From Hallerella sp963652365 (GTDB lineage: Bacteria > Fibrobacterota > Fibrobacteria > Fibrobacterales > Fibrobacteraceae), in NCBI GenBank assembly GCA_963652365.1, contig CAVJTH010000010.1, positions 11,637-75,636 on the forward strand: DNA of 64,000 bases, written 5' to 3'. The notes beneath the pieces were generated by a model, which saw only the letters and a program-made list of their open reading frames with translations, had not been told where the DNA came from and did no database searches. The position numbers and the translations under genes are program-made. Of the stretch, positions 7,706 to 14,753 are shown one piece after another. Numbering within the stretch: position 1 is the first letter of the stretch; each line of letters starts with the position of its first letter.

Positions 7706-9535
7706 CTAGTCCTTGCCGTCGGAAGGCTTTCCCGCGTCGGAAAGGGACAGGACGGCGAGAAACGCCTTTTGCGGAACTTCGACGGTCCCGATGCTCTTCA
7801 TGCGCTTCTTTCCCTCTTTCTGCTTTTCGAGCAGCTTGCGCTTGCGGGTGATGTCGCCGCCGTAGCACTTGGCGAGAACGTCTTTCCGGACCGCCTTGAC
7901 CGTACTGCGGCTGATGATCTTTCCGCCGATGGCGCCTTGGATGGCAACGTCGAATTGCTGCCGCGGAATCAGGTCCTTGAGGCGCACGCAGATGGCGTTC
8001 GCGTATTGGGCGGACTTTTCCCGGTGGATGATGACGGAGAATGCATCGACCGGTTCGCCGTTCAGGAGAATGTCGAGCTTGACCAGGTTGTTCGGGCGGT
8101 AGCCCGCTGTCGCGTAGTCCAGTCCGCCGTAACCTCGGCTGATGGATTTCAGCCTGTCGTAGAAGTCAAACATGATTTCGGCGAGGGGAAGATTGTACTT
8201 GAGGATGACCTTCGTCTCGTCGATGTATTCCATGTTCTCGAATTCGCCGCGCTTTTCTTCGCAGAGCTTCATCAGTCCGCCGACAAAATCCTTGGGCGTG
8301 AAGATCTGCGCCTTGACGTAAGGCTCTTCGATGCGTTCGTAGCGGGAGGCGTCCGGCAGCTTGGACGGGCTCGATACCTTCACCATTTCGCCGCCGGTCA
8401 GATAGACGTGATATTCCACGTTCGGAACGGTCGTGATGATGTTCACCCCGAATTCGCGGTCGAGGCGTTCTTGCACGATTTCCATGTGCAGAAGCCCGAG
8501 AAATCCCGTCCGGAATCCAAAGCCTAGCGCATCGGATGTCTCCGGTTCCCACTGGAGCGCCGAATCGTTCAGCTTGAGCTTTTCGAGCGCTTCGCGCAGA
8601 TTCTTGTAGTCTTCCGGATCGATCGGGTAGATGCCCGAGTAGATCATCGGCTGGATTTCCTTGTAGCCGGGGAGCGGGTCCGTTGCCGGGTCTTCGGCGT
8701 CGGTAATCGTGTCGCCGATCTTTACGTCGCTGATGGTCTTGACGTTCGCGAGGACATATCCGACCATGCCGACGGAGAGTTCCTTGCGTGGATTGCGCTT
8801 CATGGAGAACGTTCCCACTTCCGTGACCGTATAGACGGCTCCGGTCGCCATCAGCTGGATTTCCATGCCCGGGCGGAGCGTTCCCTCGAAAATGCGGATG
8901 TCGTTGATGACTCCGCGGTAGGAATCGTACATCGAGTCGAAGATGAGCGCCTTGAGCTTTCCGTTGCGGTCGCCCTTTGGCGCGGGAATTTCATCGACGA
9001 TGCGGTCGAGAATCTCGGCGACGTTCAGACCGGTCTTTGCGGAAATGCGCGGGATCCTTTGCGGGTCGTATCCCAGGAGGTCGCCGACGAGTTCCGCGAC
9101 GTGGTCCGGATTGGCGCTTGGCAGATCGACCTTGTTCAGGACGGGGACGATGGTCAGGTCGTTCTCGATGGCGAGATAGAGGTTCGAAAGCGTCTGGGCC
9201 TGGATCCCCTGGGTCGCATCGACGACGAGAATCGCGCCTTCGCAGGCGGCGAGCGAGCGGCTGACTTCGTAGGTGAAATCGACATGCCCCGGCGTGTCGA
9301 TCATGTTCAAGATGTATTGCCCGTCCGCCCGTTCGTAGCATAGCCGGATGGCGTGTGCCTTGATGGTGATGCCGCGCTCCCGTTCGAGATCCATGTCGTC
9401 GAGAAGCTGGTTTGTCATGTCCTTTTCGGCGACGGTCTTCGTCAGTTCGATCAGGCGGTCGGCGAGCGTCGATTTGCCGTGGTCAATGTGGGCGATAATC
9501 GAAAAATTGCGGATATTGTCTTCTGTATTGGCCAT
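7706..9535 (-). CDS. lepA: Elongation factor 4 (back-translocating GTPase LepA)
   Basis: This 609-residue GTPase has G1 AHIDHGKST, G3 DTPGHVDF, G4 NKVDLP, and the LepA-specific C-terminal domain ending with the Lys-rich helix (LLEKQKEGKKRMKSIG). LepA acts on stalled or mis-translocated ribosomes. The start codon lies 7 bp from a TATATT box (9548-9543, minus strand), with no Shine-Dalgarno, so the mRNA may be leaderless. It is divergent from the histone-like gene, with 33 bp between the start codons. Confidence 0.97.
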   Translation of the reverse strand: MANTEDNIRNFSIIAHIDHGKSTLADRLIELTKTVAEKDMTNQLLDDMDLERERGITIKAHAIRLCYERADGQYILNMIDTPGHVDFTYEVSRSLAACEGAILVVDATQGIQAQTLSNLYLAIENDLTIVPVLNKVDLPSANPDHVAELVGDLLGYDPQRIPRISAKTGLNVAEILDRIVDEIPAPKGDRNGKLKALIFDSMYDSYRGVINDIRIFEGTLRPGMEIQLMATGAVYTVTEVGTFSMKRNPRKELSVGMVGYVLANVKTISDVKIGDTITDAEDPATDPLPGYKEIQPMIYSGIYPIDPEDYKNLREALEKLKLNDSALQWEPETSDALGFGFRTGFLGLLHMEIVQERLDREFGVNIITTVPNVEYHVYLTGGEMVKVSSPSKLPDASRYERIEEPYVKAQIFTPKDFVGGLMKLCEEKRGEFENMEYIDETKVILKYNLPLAEIMFDFYDRLKSISRGYGGLDYATAGYRPNNLVKLDILLNGEPVDAFSVIIHREKSAQYANAICVRLKDLIPRQQFDVAIQGAIGGKIISRSTVKAVRKDVLAKCYGGDITRKRKLLEKQKEGKKRMKSIGTVEVPQKAFLAVLSLSDAGKPSDGKD

Positions 9536-9542
9536 TGCCCCA

Positions 9543-9560
9543 AATATAGTTTGTTATATT
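9543..9560. promoter_or_regulatory. Overlapping divergent -10 boxes (lepA / histone-like gene)
   Basis: The 33-bp gap holds TATATT on the minus strand at 9548-9543 and TATATT on the plus strand at 9555-9560. They end 7 and 8 bp before the lepA and histone-like start codons. Both -35 regions would lie inside the opposite coding region and are weak. The geometry suggests leaderless transcripts on both sides. Confidence 0.5.
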
Positions 9561-9568
9561 TTATTGGT

Positions 9569-10630
9569 ATGAGCTCAAAAAAACAATCGACTGCGAAAAA
9601 AACGGTTTCCGAAAAAAAGTCCAGCGTCAAGAAGGCTAGCCCGGCGAAAAAGGCGACGGTAGCGAAGAGTGCCGCGCCGAAGAAGAAAACTTCGGCCGCG
9701 AAGCCCGCCCCTGCCAAGAAAGCGGTGGCGAAGCCGAAGCCGGCTACCGCGAAAAAAGCTGTCCAGTCTGTCCGGAAGGAAGCCCCGAAAAAGGCTCCGG
9801 CAAAGAAGAAGACTGCAGAGAAGGCCAAGTCGGCAAAGAAAGCGGCTCCTGCGAAAAAAGCGAGCGCGAAAAAGCCTGTCGCCAAGGCTCCCGCACCGAA
9901 GGCTCGGGTCGCAAGGAACGTTGCGCCGGCGAAAAATGTCGCGGGCAAGAAGCCGACCAAGGCTCCGAAAAAGGAAACGACTGCCAAGACGCCTTCGAAG
10001 CCGGTTGTGGCTCCTCAAAAGCCGAAGGGCAATGGAAAACCGGCGTCTGCGCCCGAGCCCGTAAAAAAATCACCAACGGAACCGGACGCTTCGAAGAAGG
10101 TGAACAAGTCCAGGGAGGAAAACTCCACCGAGACGTCCGTCCTTCTGAGAAGTGGCGGCAAGCTGGCCAAGACCGCATTCTTTTCCAATGACGACGAGCA
10201 GGAAGACCGTTCGTCAAAGAAAAAGGTTTCGGATGTGGAAGAAAAACCGACCGCGAGCATGCGGCATCGCGCCTCTCTCGCCGAGGAGACTCCCGAAGAA
10301 CTCTACGCGCGAGTCGTCCAGGAGCTGCAGGAAGAAAACTTGCGCTTTACGAAGGAATGTTCGAGCCAGCTGTGCACCAAGTGCTGTCGAAATCTTGTTT
10401 CTCCCGAGTTCCGCGTCGATAAGGATCTGGGCTACTGCGAAGAGTGCGCCGAAATTCTCGGGCTCGGGCTTTCCAAGGAAGCGCGTCACCTGAATTACCA
10501 GGCGAAGCTTCTCGGAGCGGATTCCCTGGACGAGGCGCGTGACGACGACTTTGGCGAAGCGCCGTCCCAGCAGGAAATCGAGGAGGCCGACAAGGACCTG
10601 GACCTCGATGACGATACGGACATCGGCTAG
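9569..10630 (+). CDS. Histone H1-like Lys/Ala/Pro repeat protein with C-terminal CxxC zinc ribbon
   Basis: This 353-residue protein has two parts. Residues 1 to about 170 are a highly basic AKK/PAKKA repeat, like bacterial histone-H1/HC1 proteins, suited to DNA or RNA compaction. An acidic-to-mixed linker leads to a C-terminal domain with CTKC and CEEC pairs about 20 residues apart (CTKCCRNL, then GYCEECAEILGLG), likely binding Zn. The tail is acidic (DLDLDDDTDIG). The zinc module resembles TraR/DksA-type ribbons only loosely, so I do not name it. The start at 9569 is set by the TATATT box 8 bp upstream and the start of the basic repeat. Confidence 0.75.
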   Translation: MSSKKQSTAKKTVSEKKSSVKKASPAKKATVAKSAAPKKKTSAAKPAPAKKAVAKPKPATAKKAVQSVRKEAPKKAPAKKKTAEKAKSAKKAAPAKKASAKKPVAKAPAPKARVARNVAPAKNVAGKKPTKAPKKETTAKTPSKPVVAPQKPKGNGKPASAPEPVKKSPTEPDASKKVNKSREENSTETSVLLRSGGKLAKTAFFSNDDEQEDRSSKKKVSDVEEKPTASMRHRASLAEETPEELYARVVQELQEENLRFTKECSSQLCTKCCRNLVSPEFRVDKDLGYCEECAEILGLGLSKEARHLNYQAKLLGADSLDEARDDDFGEAPSQQEIEEADKDLDLDDDTDIG

Positions 10631-10789
10631 AGCCTTGCGCTAAAAAGGAAGATTTCTTTCCCATAAAAAAAGAAATGATTTGACTATGAGCAAAACTGTT
10701 TCTGTTAATGAATGAACGCGAATTGCGTAAAAAGTTTTTTTTACTCTTTACCTGGTTGGCGACTTGAATCCATCTGGAAAGAAATCTTG

Positions 10790-10821
10790 AAAAAGCCCGG
10801 ACCCAAGGTTTGGGCCTTTTC
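10790..10821 (-). terminator. Intrinsic terminator of lexA
   Basis: On the minus strand, just past the lexA stop, AAAAGG-CCCAA pairs with TTGGG-CC-GGGCTTTT through a short loop and ends in a T run. The plus-strand reading (AAAAGCCCGG-ACCCAA / TTGGGCCTTTT) is also possible for the converging histone-like transcript. Confidence 0.65.
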
Positions 10822-10829
10822 TGTTGGAT

Positions 10830-11480
10830 CTAGTTGATCTTGCGGAGAACGCCGATGACGCGCCCGGCGATGGAAAACTTCCTGTCGGGATTGACGATAA
10901 TCGGTTGGTATTTCGGATTGGCCGGTCGGAGCTCGATGTGATCCGGTTCGGGCTGGTAGTACTTGACGGTCGCTTCGTCATCGACCTGCGCGATGATGAT
11001 TTCGCCGCGTTCGGCGACGGTCTGGGAGCGGGCGAAGACCAGGTCGCCGTCGAAGATCCCCGCGTTGATCATGGAATCGCCCTTGACGTGGAGCGCGAAG
11101 ACGTTCGGCTGGCTCGCGAGAAAGTCCCTGTCAACGGTGACGGTTCCCTCGATGTTCTGGACGGCGAGGATCGGCGTTCCGGCGGCAACCCGTCCGATGA
11201 TGGGAACCTCGACGGAGTTTTCGGTGTGTGGCGATCCCGAAATGCGCTTGGCTCGTTCGTCGAGAACCTCGATGCCGCGGCTCAGGCGCGGGGCGCGGCG
11301 GATATAGCCTTTCTTGATCAGTGCAGCCAGGATGGAGCGGACTCCGTTCGTAGAGGAAATGTGGAACCTGTCGCCGATTTCGCGGACGGTCGGCGGCATC
11401 TTTTCCCTTTCCGTGCAGGAGCGGATGTAGTCGTAAACTTCTTTCTGCCGGTCGGTGAGCGGTTTTTTCGATGTATCCAT
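10830..11480 (-). CDS. lexA: LexA SOS repressor
   Basis: This 216-residue repressor has an N-terminal winged helix (LTDRQKEVYDYIR, then the PPTVREIGDRFHISSTNGV recognition region). The autocleavage site is Ala100-Gly101 in GRVAAGTP. The S24 catalytic dyad is Ser136 (GDSM) and Lys173 (TVKYY). RecA filaments trigger self-cleavage, which derepresses DNA-repair genes. The ATG at 11480 has GAGGTG close upstream; the GTG six bases earlier is part of that site. A consensus promoter with two identical candidate operators precedes it, pointing to autoregulation. Confidence 0.96.
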   Translation of the reverse strand: MDTSKKPLTDRQKEVYDYIRSCTEREKMPPTVREIGDRFHISSTNGVRSILAALIKKGYIRRAPRLSRGIEVLDERAKRISGSPHTENSVEVPIIGRVAAGTPILAVQNIEGTVTVDRDFLASQPNVFALHVKGDSMINAGIFDGDLVFARSQTVAERGEIIIAQVDDEATVKYYQPEPDHIELRPANPKYQPIIVNPDRKFSIAGRVIGVLRKIN

Positions 11481-11500
11481 GGGCACCTCGTTTTTCTTTA

Positions 11501-11529
11501 AATATAGTGCACATCTGTTTAATTGTCAA
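11501..11529 (-). promoter_or_regulatory. lexA promoter TTGACA-N17-TATATT
   Basis: On the minus strand TTGACA (11529-11524) and TATATT (11506-11501) are separated by exactly 17 bp. Transcription would start about 14 bp before the lexA ATG. The candidate operators overlap the -10 and sit just upstream of the -35. Confidence 0.85.
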
Positions 11530-11545
11530 TATGGGTAGTGCACAT
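11505..11545. promoter_or_regulatory. Two identical candidate LexA operators, TAGTGCACAT
   Basis: TAGTGCACAT occurs at 11505-11514 and 11536-11545, 31 bp apart (about three helical turns). Each has a palindromic GTGCAC core. One copy overlaps the -10 element and the other lies 6 bp upstream of the -35. This is the layout expected for an autoregulated repressor. I recall a published Fibrobacter LexA motif of TGCNC-N4-GTGCA type; these sites share the GTGCA half but do not match it exactly. Confidence 0.65.
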
Positions 11546-11635
11546 TTTTTGCCTTGCGCGAGGAAAGTGCCGAAAAGGATGACAAAATCGGACTGAATGG
11601 TTCGCATCGGGCGAGTTTTAGCTAAATTAGGCTTC

Positions 11636-11747
11636 GAAGTCGCTCTTTTTTTCGCCAGTTGGCGATCTTGCCCGTTTCCGGGCTCTTTCATAGGCTGTCG
11701 AGCTCTTTCTTTGAGCGTTAGGAAATAGCCTCCCGTTTCGCGACTTC
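11636..11747 (+). ncRNA. Candidate structured RNA / 5' leader (multi-hairpin)
   Basis: GAAGTCGC (11636-11643) is perfectly complementary to GCGACTTC (11740-11747). Together they close a loop with three hairpins: CGCC/GGCG (653-656/661-664), GCCCG-TTTC-CGGGC (670-683), and AGGCT/AGCCT (692-696/727-731) with inner GCTC/GAGC. The linkers are U-rich (TCTTT-like). The element ends 57 bp before the ATG at 11805 and is divergent from lexA. I cannot match it to a known riboswitch or to 6S, SRP or RNase P RNA. Confidence 0.45.
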
Positions 11748-11804
11748 CTCGAGAACGGTCCTTCCAGCCGGCTTTCGTGTCACCCTTTGATTGAGGTATC
11801 TTAA

Positions 11805-12437
11805 ATGGAATACATTACTCTCGTACTTGCCGCTGTCGCGGTTGTTCTTGGCATTGTCGTCTTGTCCAAGGTGAATAAGCTCATCACGATGCTCCACACG
11901 CCGATCGTCAAGCGCGTTTCGGACACCAACCTGAAGCCGAACCGTCACCCGGTAAACGCCCAGGACATGGCCAATCGCAACGATCGTCATGAAGGTGGCC
12001 GCGGAAACGAACGTCGCGAACGTGGCAATACCGCTGGTGCCGGTCGCCAGGATCGCGGCTTCAACCGTGACCGCAACGGTCGGAACGAACGCCGCAACGG
12101 TCGGAACGAACGCCGTCGCGACTTTGCCGCGGAAGCTTCCGCTCCCGTCGAAACCGCTCCGGCTGCGCCTGCTGCCCAGGCGCCCGCCGCGCAGGCTCCG
12201 CAGGCATCCGCTCCCGCTTCCGAAGCTCCGCGTACCGAAGGTCGCCGTCCGCTGCCTCCGCGCGTCCAGGCGACACTCCCGGAAGCCCCTGTTCCCGCCG
12301 CTCCGGCTCCGACTCCCGTCGTGGAAGAAGCTCCTGCCGCCGCCGAATTCGAACCGTCGAAGGTTCGCTACGGTCGGCGCAATGCCATCAAGAAGATTCC
12401 GCTCGAAGAGGAATCCGCGGAAGAATCGAAGGCGTAG
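11805..12437 (+). CDS. Membrane-anchored Arg/Asn-rich, Ala/Pro-rich protein
   Basis: Function is not recognised. The 210-residue protein has one N-terminal membrane helix (about residues 2-22). A short helix leads to a low-complexity basic segment of NRNDRHEGGRGNERRE type, including a repeated GRNERRN unit at about 88-100. An Ala/Pro-rich linker follows, then a short conserved-looking basic end (KVRYGRRNAIKKIP). The basic Arg-Gly/Asn repeats resemble RNA-binding RGG tails, so a membrane-tethered RNA- or polyanion-binding protein is possible; this is inference. GAGG lies 8 bp before the ATG. The structured leader at 11636-11747 probably belongs to this mRNA. Confidence 0.65.
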   Translation: MEYITLVLAAVAVVLGIVVLSKVNKLITMLHTPIVKRVSDTNLKPNRHPVNAQDMANRNDRHEGGRGNERRERGNTAGAGRQDRGFNRDRNGRNERRNGRNERRRDFAAEASAPVETAPAAPAAQAPAAQAPQASAPASEAPRTEGRRPLPPRVQATLPEAPVPAAPAPTPVVEEAPAAAEFEPSKVRYGRRNAIKKIPLEEESAEESKA

Positions 12438-12457
12438 TTCGCATCTCGATTTTGCAG

Positions 12458-12487
12458 AAAGGCTCGCACGCGTTGCGGGCCTTTTTT
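12458..12487 (+). terminator. Intrinsic terminator after the Arg-rich membrane protein
   Basis: AAAGGC-T-CGC (458-467) pairs with GCG-G-GCCTTT (475-484) around a 7-nt loop, and is followed by a T run. Confidence 0.85.
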
Positions 12488-12517
12488 GCATGAATGTTCT
12501 GGCGAGAATTTTTATGC

Positions 12518-12546
12518 TTTACAGATGCGCAGAATTTTGCTATAAT
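12518..12546 (+). promoter_or_regulatory. tRNA-Glu promoter TTTACA-N17-TATAAT
   Basis: TTTACA (12518-12523) and TATAAT (12541-12546) are separated by 17 bp. The tRNA 5' end is 13 bp past the -10 box. Confidence 0.85.
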
Positions 12547-12558
12547 TGCCCTGTCTTT

Positions 12559-12631
12559 GGCATGTTCGTCTAGCGGTCCAGGACGCTGGCCTCTCACGCC
12601 GGTAACAAGGGTTCGAGTCCCTTACATGCTA
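12559..12631 (+). tRNA. tRNA-Glu (anticodon CTC)
   Basis: A cloverleaf can be drawn. The acceptor stem GGCATGT pairs with ACATGCT (with one G-U at the first pair). The D-arm has GTCTAGCGGTCCAGGAC. The anticodon stem-loop is CTGGC-CTCTCAC-GCCGG, giving anticodon CTC. The T-arm has the GGGTTCGAGTCCC sequence. CCA is not encoded. A single-gene unit is implied, with its own promoter upstream and an intrinsic terminator just downstream. Confidence 0.93.
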
Positions 12632-12637
12632 TTCGAT

Positions 12638-12669
12638 AAAAGCTCTCGGAAACGCGGGCTTTTTTTTTA
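12638..12669 (+). terminator. Intrinsic terminator of tRNA-Glu
   Basis: AAAAGC (638-643) pairs with GCTTTT (658-663), with additional inner pairs around a GAAA tetraloop (649-652). It is followed by a run of T. Confidence 0.85.
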
Positions 12670-12792
12670 TGGAAAGTGTTGCGAAAAAAACGGGACTGCG
12701 TGCTTTCCGGATAGCGACTGGTCAATCTCGTGGCGACTTGTTTTGTTTGTATATTTTGCGAAGATTTCTATCACTTTCGGAAGAATGGAACG

Positions 12793-13743
12793 ATGACAAA
12801 ATTTCTCTATGTACTGGTCAGCGGAAACGAGGACATTTATTACGAGCAGACGCTTCTGTCCGCGATGACGCTTCGGCATTATAATCCCCAGGCGTTTATT
12901 TCGTTGCTTGTCGATGATGTGACAGATGCGAATCTTGTCGGGTTTCGTTCTGAACTAAAAAAAATGGCGAATGAATATAAAGTAATTTCCTTTCCGGAAA
13001 AAGTTTCCCCCTTGATGCGCTCCCGATTGCTGAAGACGAATATGCGTAACCACATAGATGGGAATTTTCTGTATTTGGACGGTGATACGGTGGTCGTAGA
13101 TTCCCTGGAAATTCCTTCCGATGCGGGAGATGTCGCTGCCGTTGTCGATTTGCACGCGCGAGAAGGAGACCGGTATCGGATGCGAAACAAGCGTTTCCGG
13201 AGAAGTCTCTCGGCTTTGGATTTTTCCATGTCGCTCAAGGATCTGTATTTTAATGGAGGTGTCATTTTTGCCAAGGACAGCGCCATTGCGAGGAATTTTT
13301 TCAACAAATGGCATGAGCTTTACCTTTTTTGTGCCGAACATTCCATCTATACCGACCAGTTTTCGCTCAACGAGAGCAATCATTTGCTGAATTTTCCGAT
13401 TCGGGAACTTCCTGGGGAATGGAATTGCCAGGTCCGGGAGGCGTACAATCACCTGTATCGGGTAAAGACGATTTACCCGCTGCTTTGCAAGGCGAAAATC
13501 ATTCACTTTTTCGGTTCGGGCATGGCAGGAAAGAAAGAACCGCATCCGCTGATGGATTCCGAGTTCTTTAGAAAAATCAAGCGTGCCGAAAAAATTGATG
13601 ACGTCGTTTTGCGGATAGCCTATTCGGCGAAAAACGGCTTTTATGGAGCTCCAAAGGAATTGGATCCGAATGCTAGATTTCCGTTGTTCTTCTTGCGAGG
13701 AAAATTCCTTAATTTGAAGAAAAATAGAAATCGAATGTTGTGA
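12793..13743 (+). CDS. GT-A fold glycosyltransferase (copy 1)
   Basis: This 316-residue protein starts TKFLYVLVSG and has an alpha/beta GT-A fold. The metal-binding DxD is in LYLDGDTVVV (about residues 93-102), followed by the acceptor-side motif YFNGGVIFA and by LPGEWNCQ and IIHFFGSG. These features resemble GT8-type or related nucleotide-sugar transferases. It is paralogous to the gene at 16250 along its whole length but visibly more AT-rich in codon use. It opens a surface-glycan cluster (transferases, capsule-type protein, flippase). The donor and acceptor sugars cannot be told. The start is the ATG at 12793 with GGAA upstream; longer in-frame starts run into the tRNA terminator. Confidence 0.8.
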   Translation: MTKFLYVLVSGNEDIYYEQTLLSAMTLRHYNPQAFISLLVDDVTDANLVGFRSELKKMANEYKVISFPEKVSPLMRSRLLKTNMRNHIDGNFLYLDGDTVVVDSLEIPSDAGDVAAVVDLHAREGDRYRMRNKRFRRSLSALDFSMSLKDLYFNGGVIFAKDSAIARNFFNKWHELYLFCAEHSIYTDQFSLNESNHLLNFPIRELPGEWNCQVREAYNHLYRVKTIYPLLCKAKIIHFFGSGMAGKKEPHPLMDSEFFRKIKRAEKIDDVVLRIAYSAKNGFYGAPKELDPNARFPLFFLRGKFLNLKKNRNRML

Positions 13744-13747
13744 ATTG

Positions 13748-13776
13748 TTGACGAATTTATTCGTAAAAAGTATATT
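13748..13776 (+). promoter_or_regulatory. Promoter TTGACG-N17-TATATT
   Basis: TTGACG (13748-13753) and TATATT (13771-13776) are separated by 17 bp, in the gap after the first glycosyltransferase. It would drive the capsule-type gene and the flippase. Confidence 0.75.
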
Positions 13777-13823
13777 CTATGCCTGCTTTGTTTTTTTTTA
13801 ATCCTTACAAAAGGGTATGCGGT

Positions 13824-14753
13824 ATGGAAAATCTGTTCGTTATCTACCAGCCGAAGTTTTCGGCGGCGAAGTTTGTCATCGATGGAATTGCTCTCGAAAA
13901 CGTAAAAGCGATTCCCTTGGAATTGAGACGGAATCGTTTTTCTTATGCTCTATATGGGATATTTCTCTTTCTGCACATGTTTTGGTGGGCACATCTGTTC
14001 CGATATACAAGGAATACGCGAAAGTCTCTTTCCGAAGCGGTCAATGGAAAAATTCTTTTTTGGGATTGTTGCGAATTTAAGGAATATCGCGTGATGGACA
14101 GGCTGTTCCGCACCTCGCGGAAGGATGTCTTTTTATGGAATCCCTTGTCACGCTGGAGTTCGGACAAAAGCTACATCAAGAAATCCATTCGGGATCTGAT
14201 GCATAGAAGTTTTAAATTTTATACGTTTGATCCGAACGACGCTTTTCTCTACAAGCTGCTTCGGGTGAGGAACGTCAATCGAAAAATCATTTGTGGGAAA
14301 TGTCCGGTTCTTTATGATTTTTACTTCCTCGGATATCCCAAAAAAAGAAGGAAAATGATTGAAGCTTTGAAATGTACGCTTGAAACAAAGGGATTTCGTA
14401 CGCATTTCATCTTTGTCGAGAAAAAGGAGGACTACATTTCCAATATGGAGAATGTCCATAAATCTGCGGAAGCAAAATGTATTGTCGATATCCTTTCTCC
14501 GGGACAAAGTGGACTTTCCTTGCGCGCATTCGATGCGCTTTTCCTGAAGAAAAAATTGATTACGAATTGTTCCGAAATTGAAAAAATGGATTTTTACCGC
14601 CCTTCGAATATCTATATTATCCGCGATTCTAAGCTAGAAGGACTGGAAGAATTTATGCGGATTCCCTATCAGGATGTTGATGCCGAAATCGTGGAACAAT
14701 ATGAAGTCAACCATTGGCTTCGTTATTTTATGCGAAATTCGATTCCGACATGA
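13824..14753 (+). CDS. Capsule/exopolysaccharide biosynthesis protein, CpsH-like (tentative)
   Basis: This 309-residue soluble protein begins MENLFVIYQPKFSAAKF. It has no signal peptide; a hydrophobic patch lies near residues 45-57 (YALYGIFLFLHMFWW). The segment DILSPGQSGLSLRAFDALFLKKKLITNC, near the C-terminus, resembles the nucleotide-sugar half of GT-B-like proteins encoded in polysaccharide clusters. I recognise a resemblance to CpsH/Eps-type proteins but cannot assign a reaction. The gene is AT-rich relative to the window. The 3' end overlaps the flippase start as ATGA, tying the two together. Confidence 0.6.
   Translation: MENLFVIYQPKFSAAKFVIDGIALENVKAIPLELRRNRFSYALYGIFLFLHMFWWAHLFRYTRNTRKSLSEAVNGKILFWDCCEFKEYRVMDRLFRTSRKDVFLWNPLSRWSSDKSYIKKSIRDLMHRSFKFYTFDPNDAFLYKLLRVRNVNRKIICGKCPVLYDFYFLGYPKKRRKMIEALKCTLETKGFRTHFIFVEKKEDYISNMENVHKSAEAKCIVDILSPGQSGLSLRAFDALFLKKKLITNCSEIEKMDFYRPSNIYIIRDSKLEGLEEFMRIPYQDVDAEIVEQYEVNHWLRYFMRNSIPT

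Noticed and set aside
7704..7868. Longer start for the SPase-like protein inside lepA
   Set aside because: The extra Arg/His-rich residues are an out-of-frame reading of lepA; the GTG at 7703 has a Shine-Dalgarno.
9353..9568. Longer start for the histone-like protein inside lepA
   Set aside because: The added residues are the antisense of lepA; the ATG at 9569 follows a -10 box by 8 bp.
9451..9987. Open frames on the minus strand opposite the histone-like gene
   Set aside because: They are artefacts of the Lys/Ala codon repeats (AAG/GCG read in reverse) and have no start signal.
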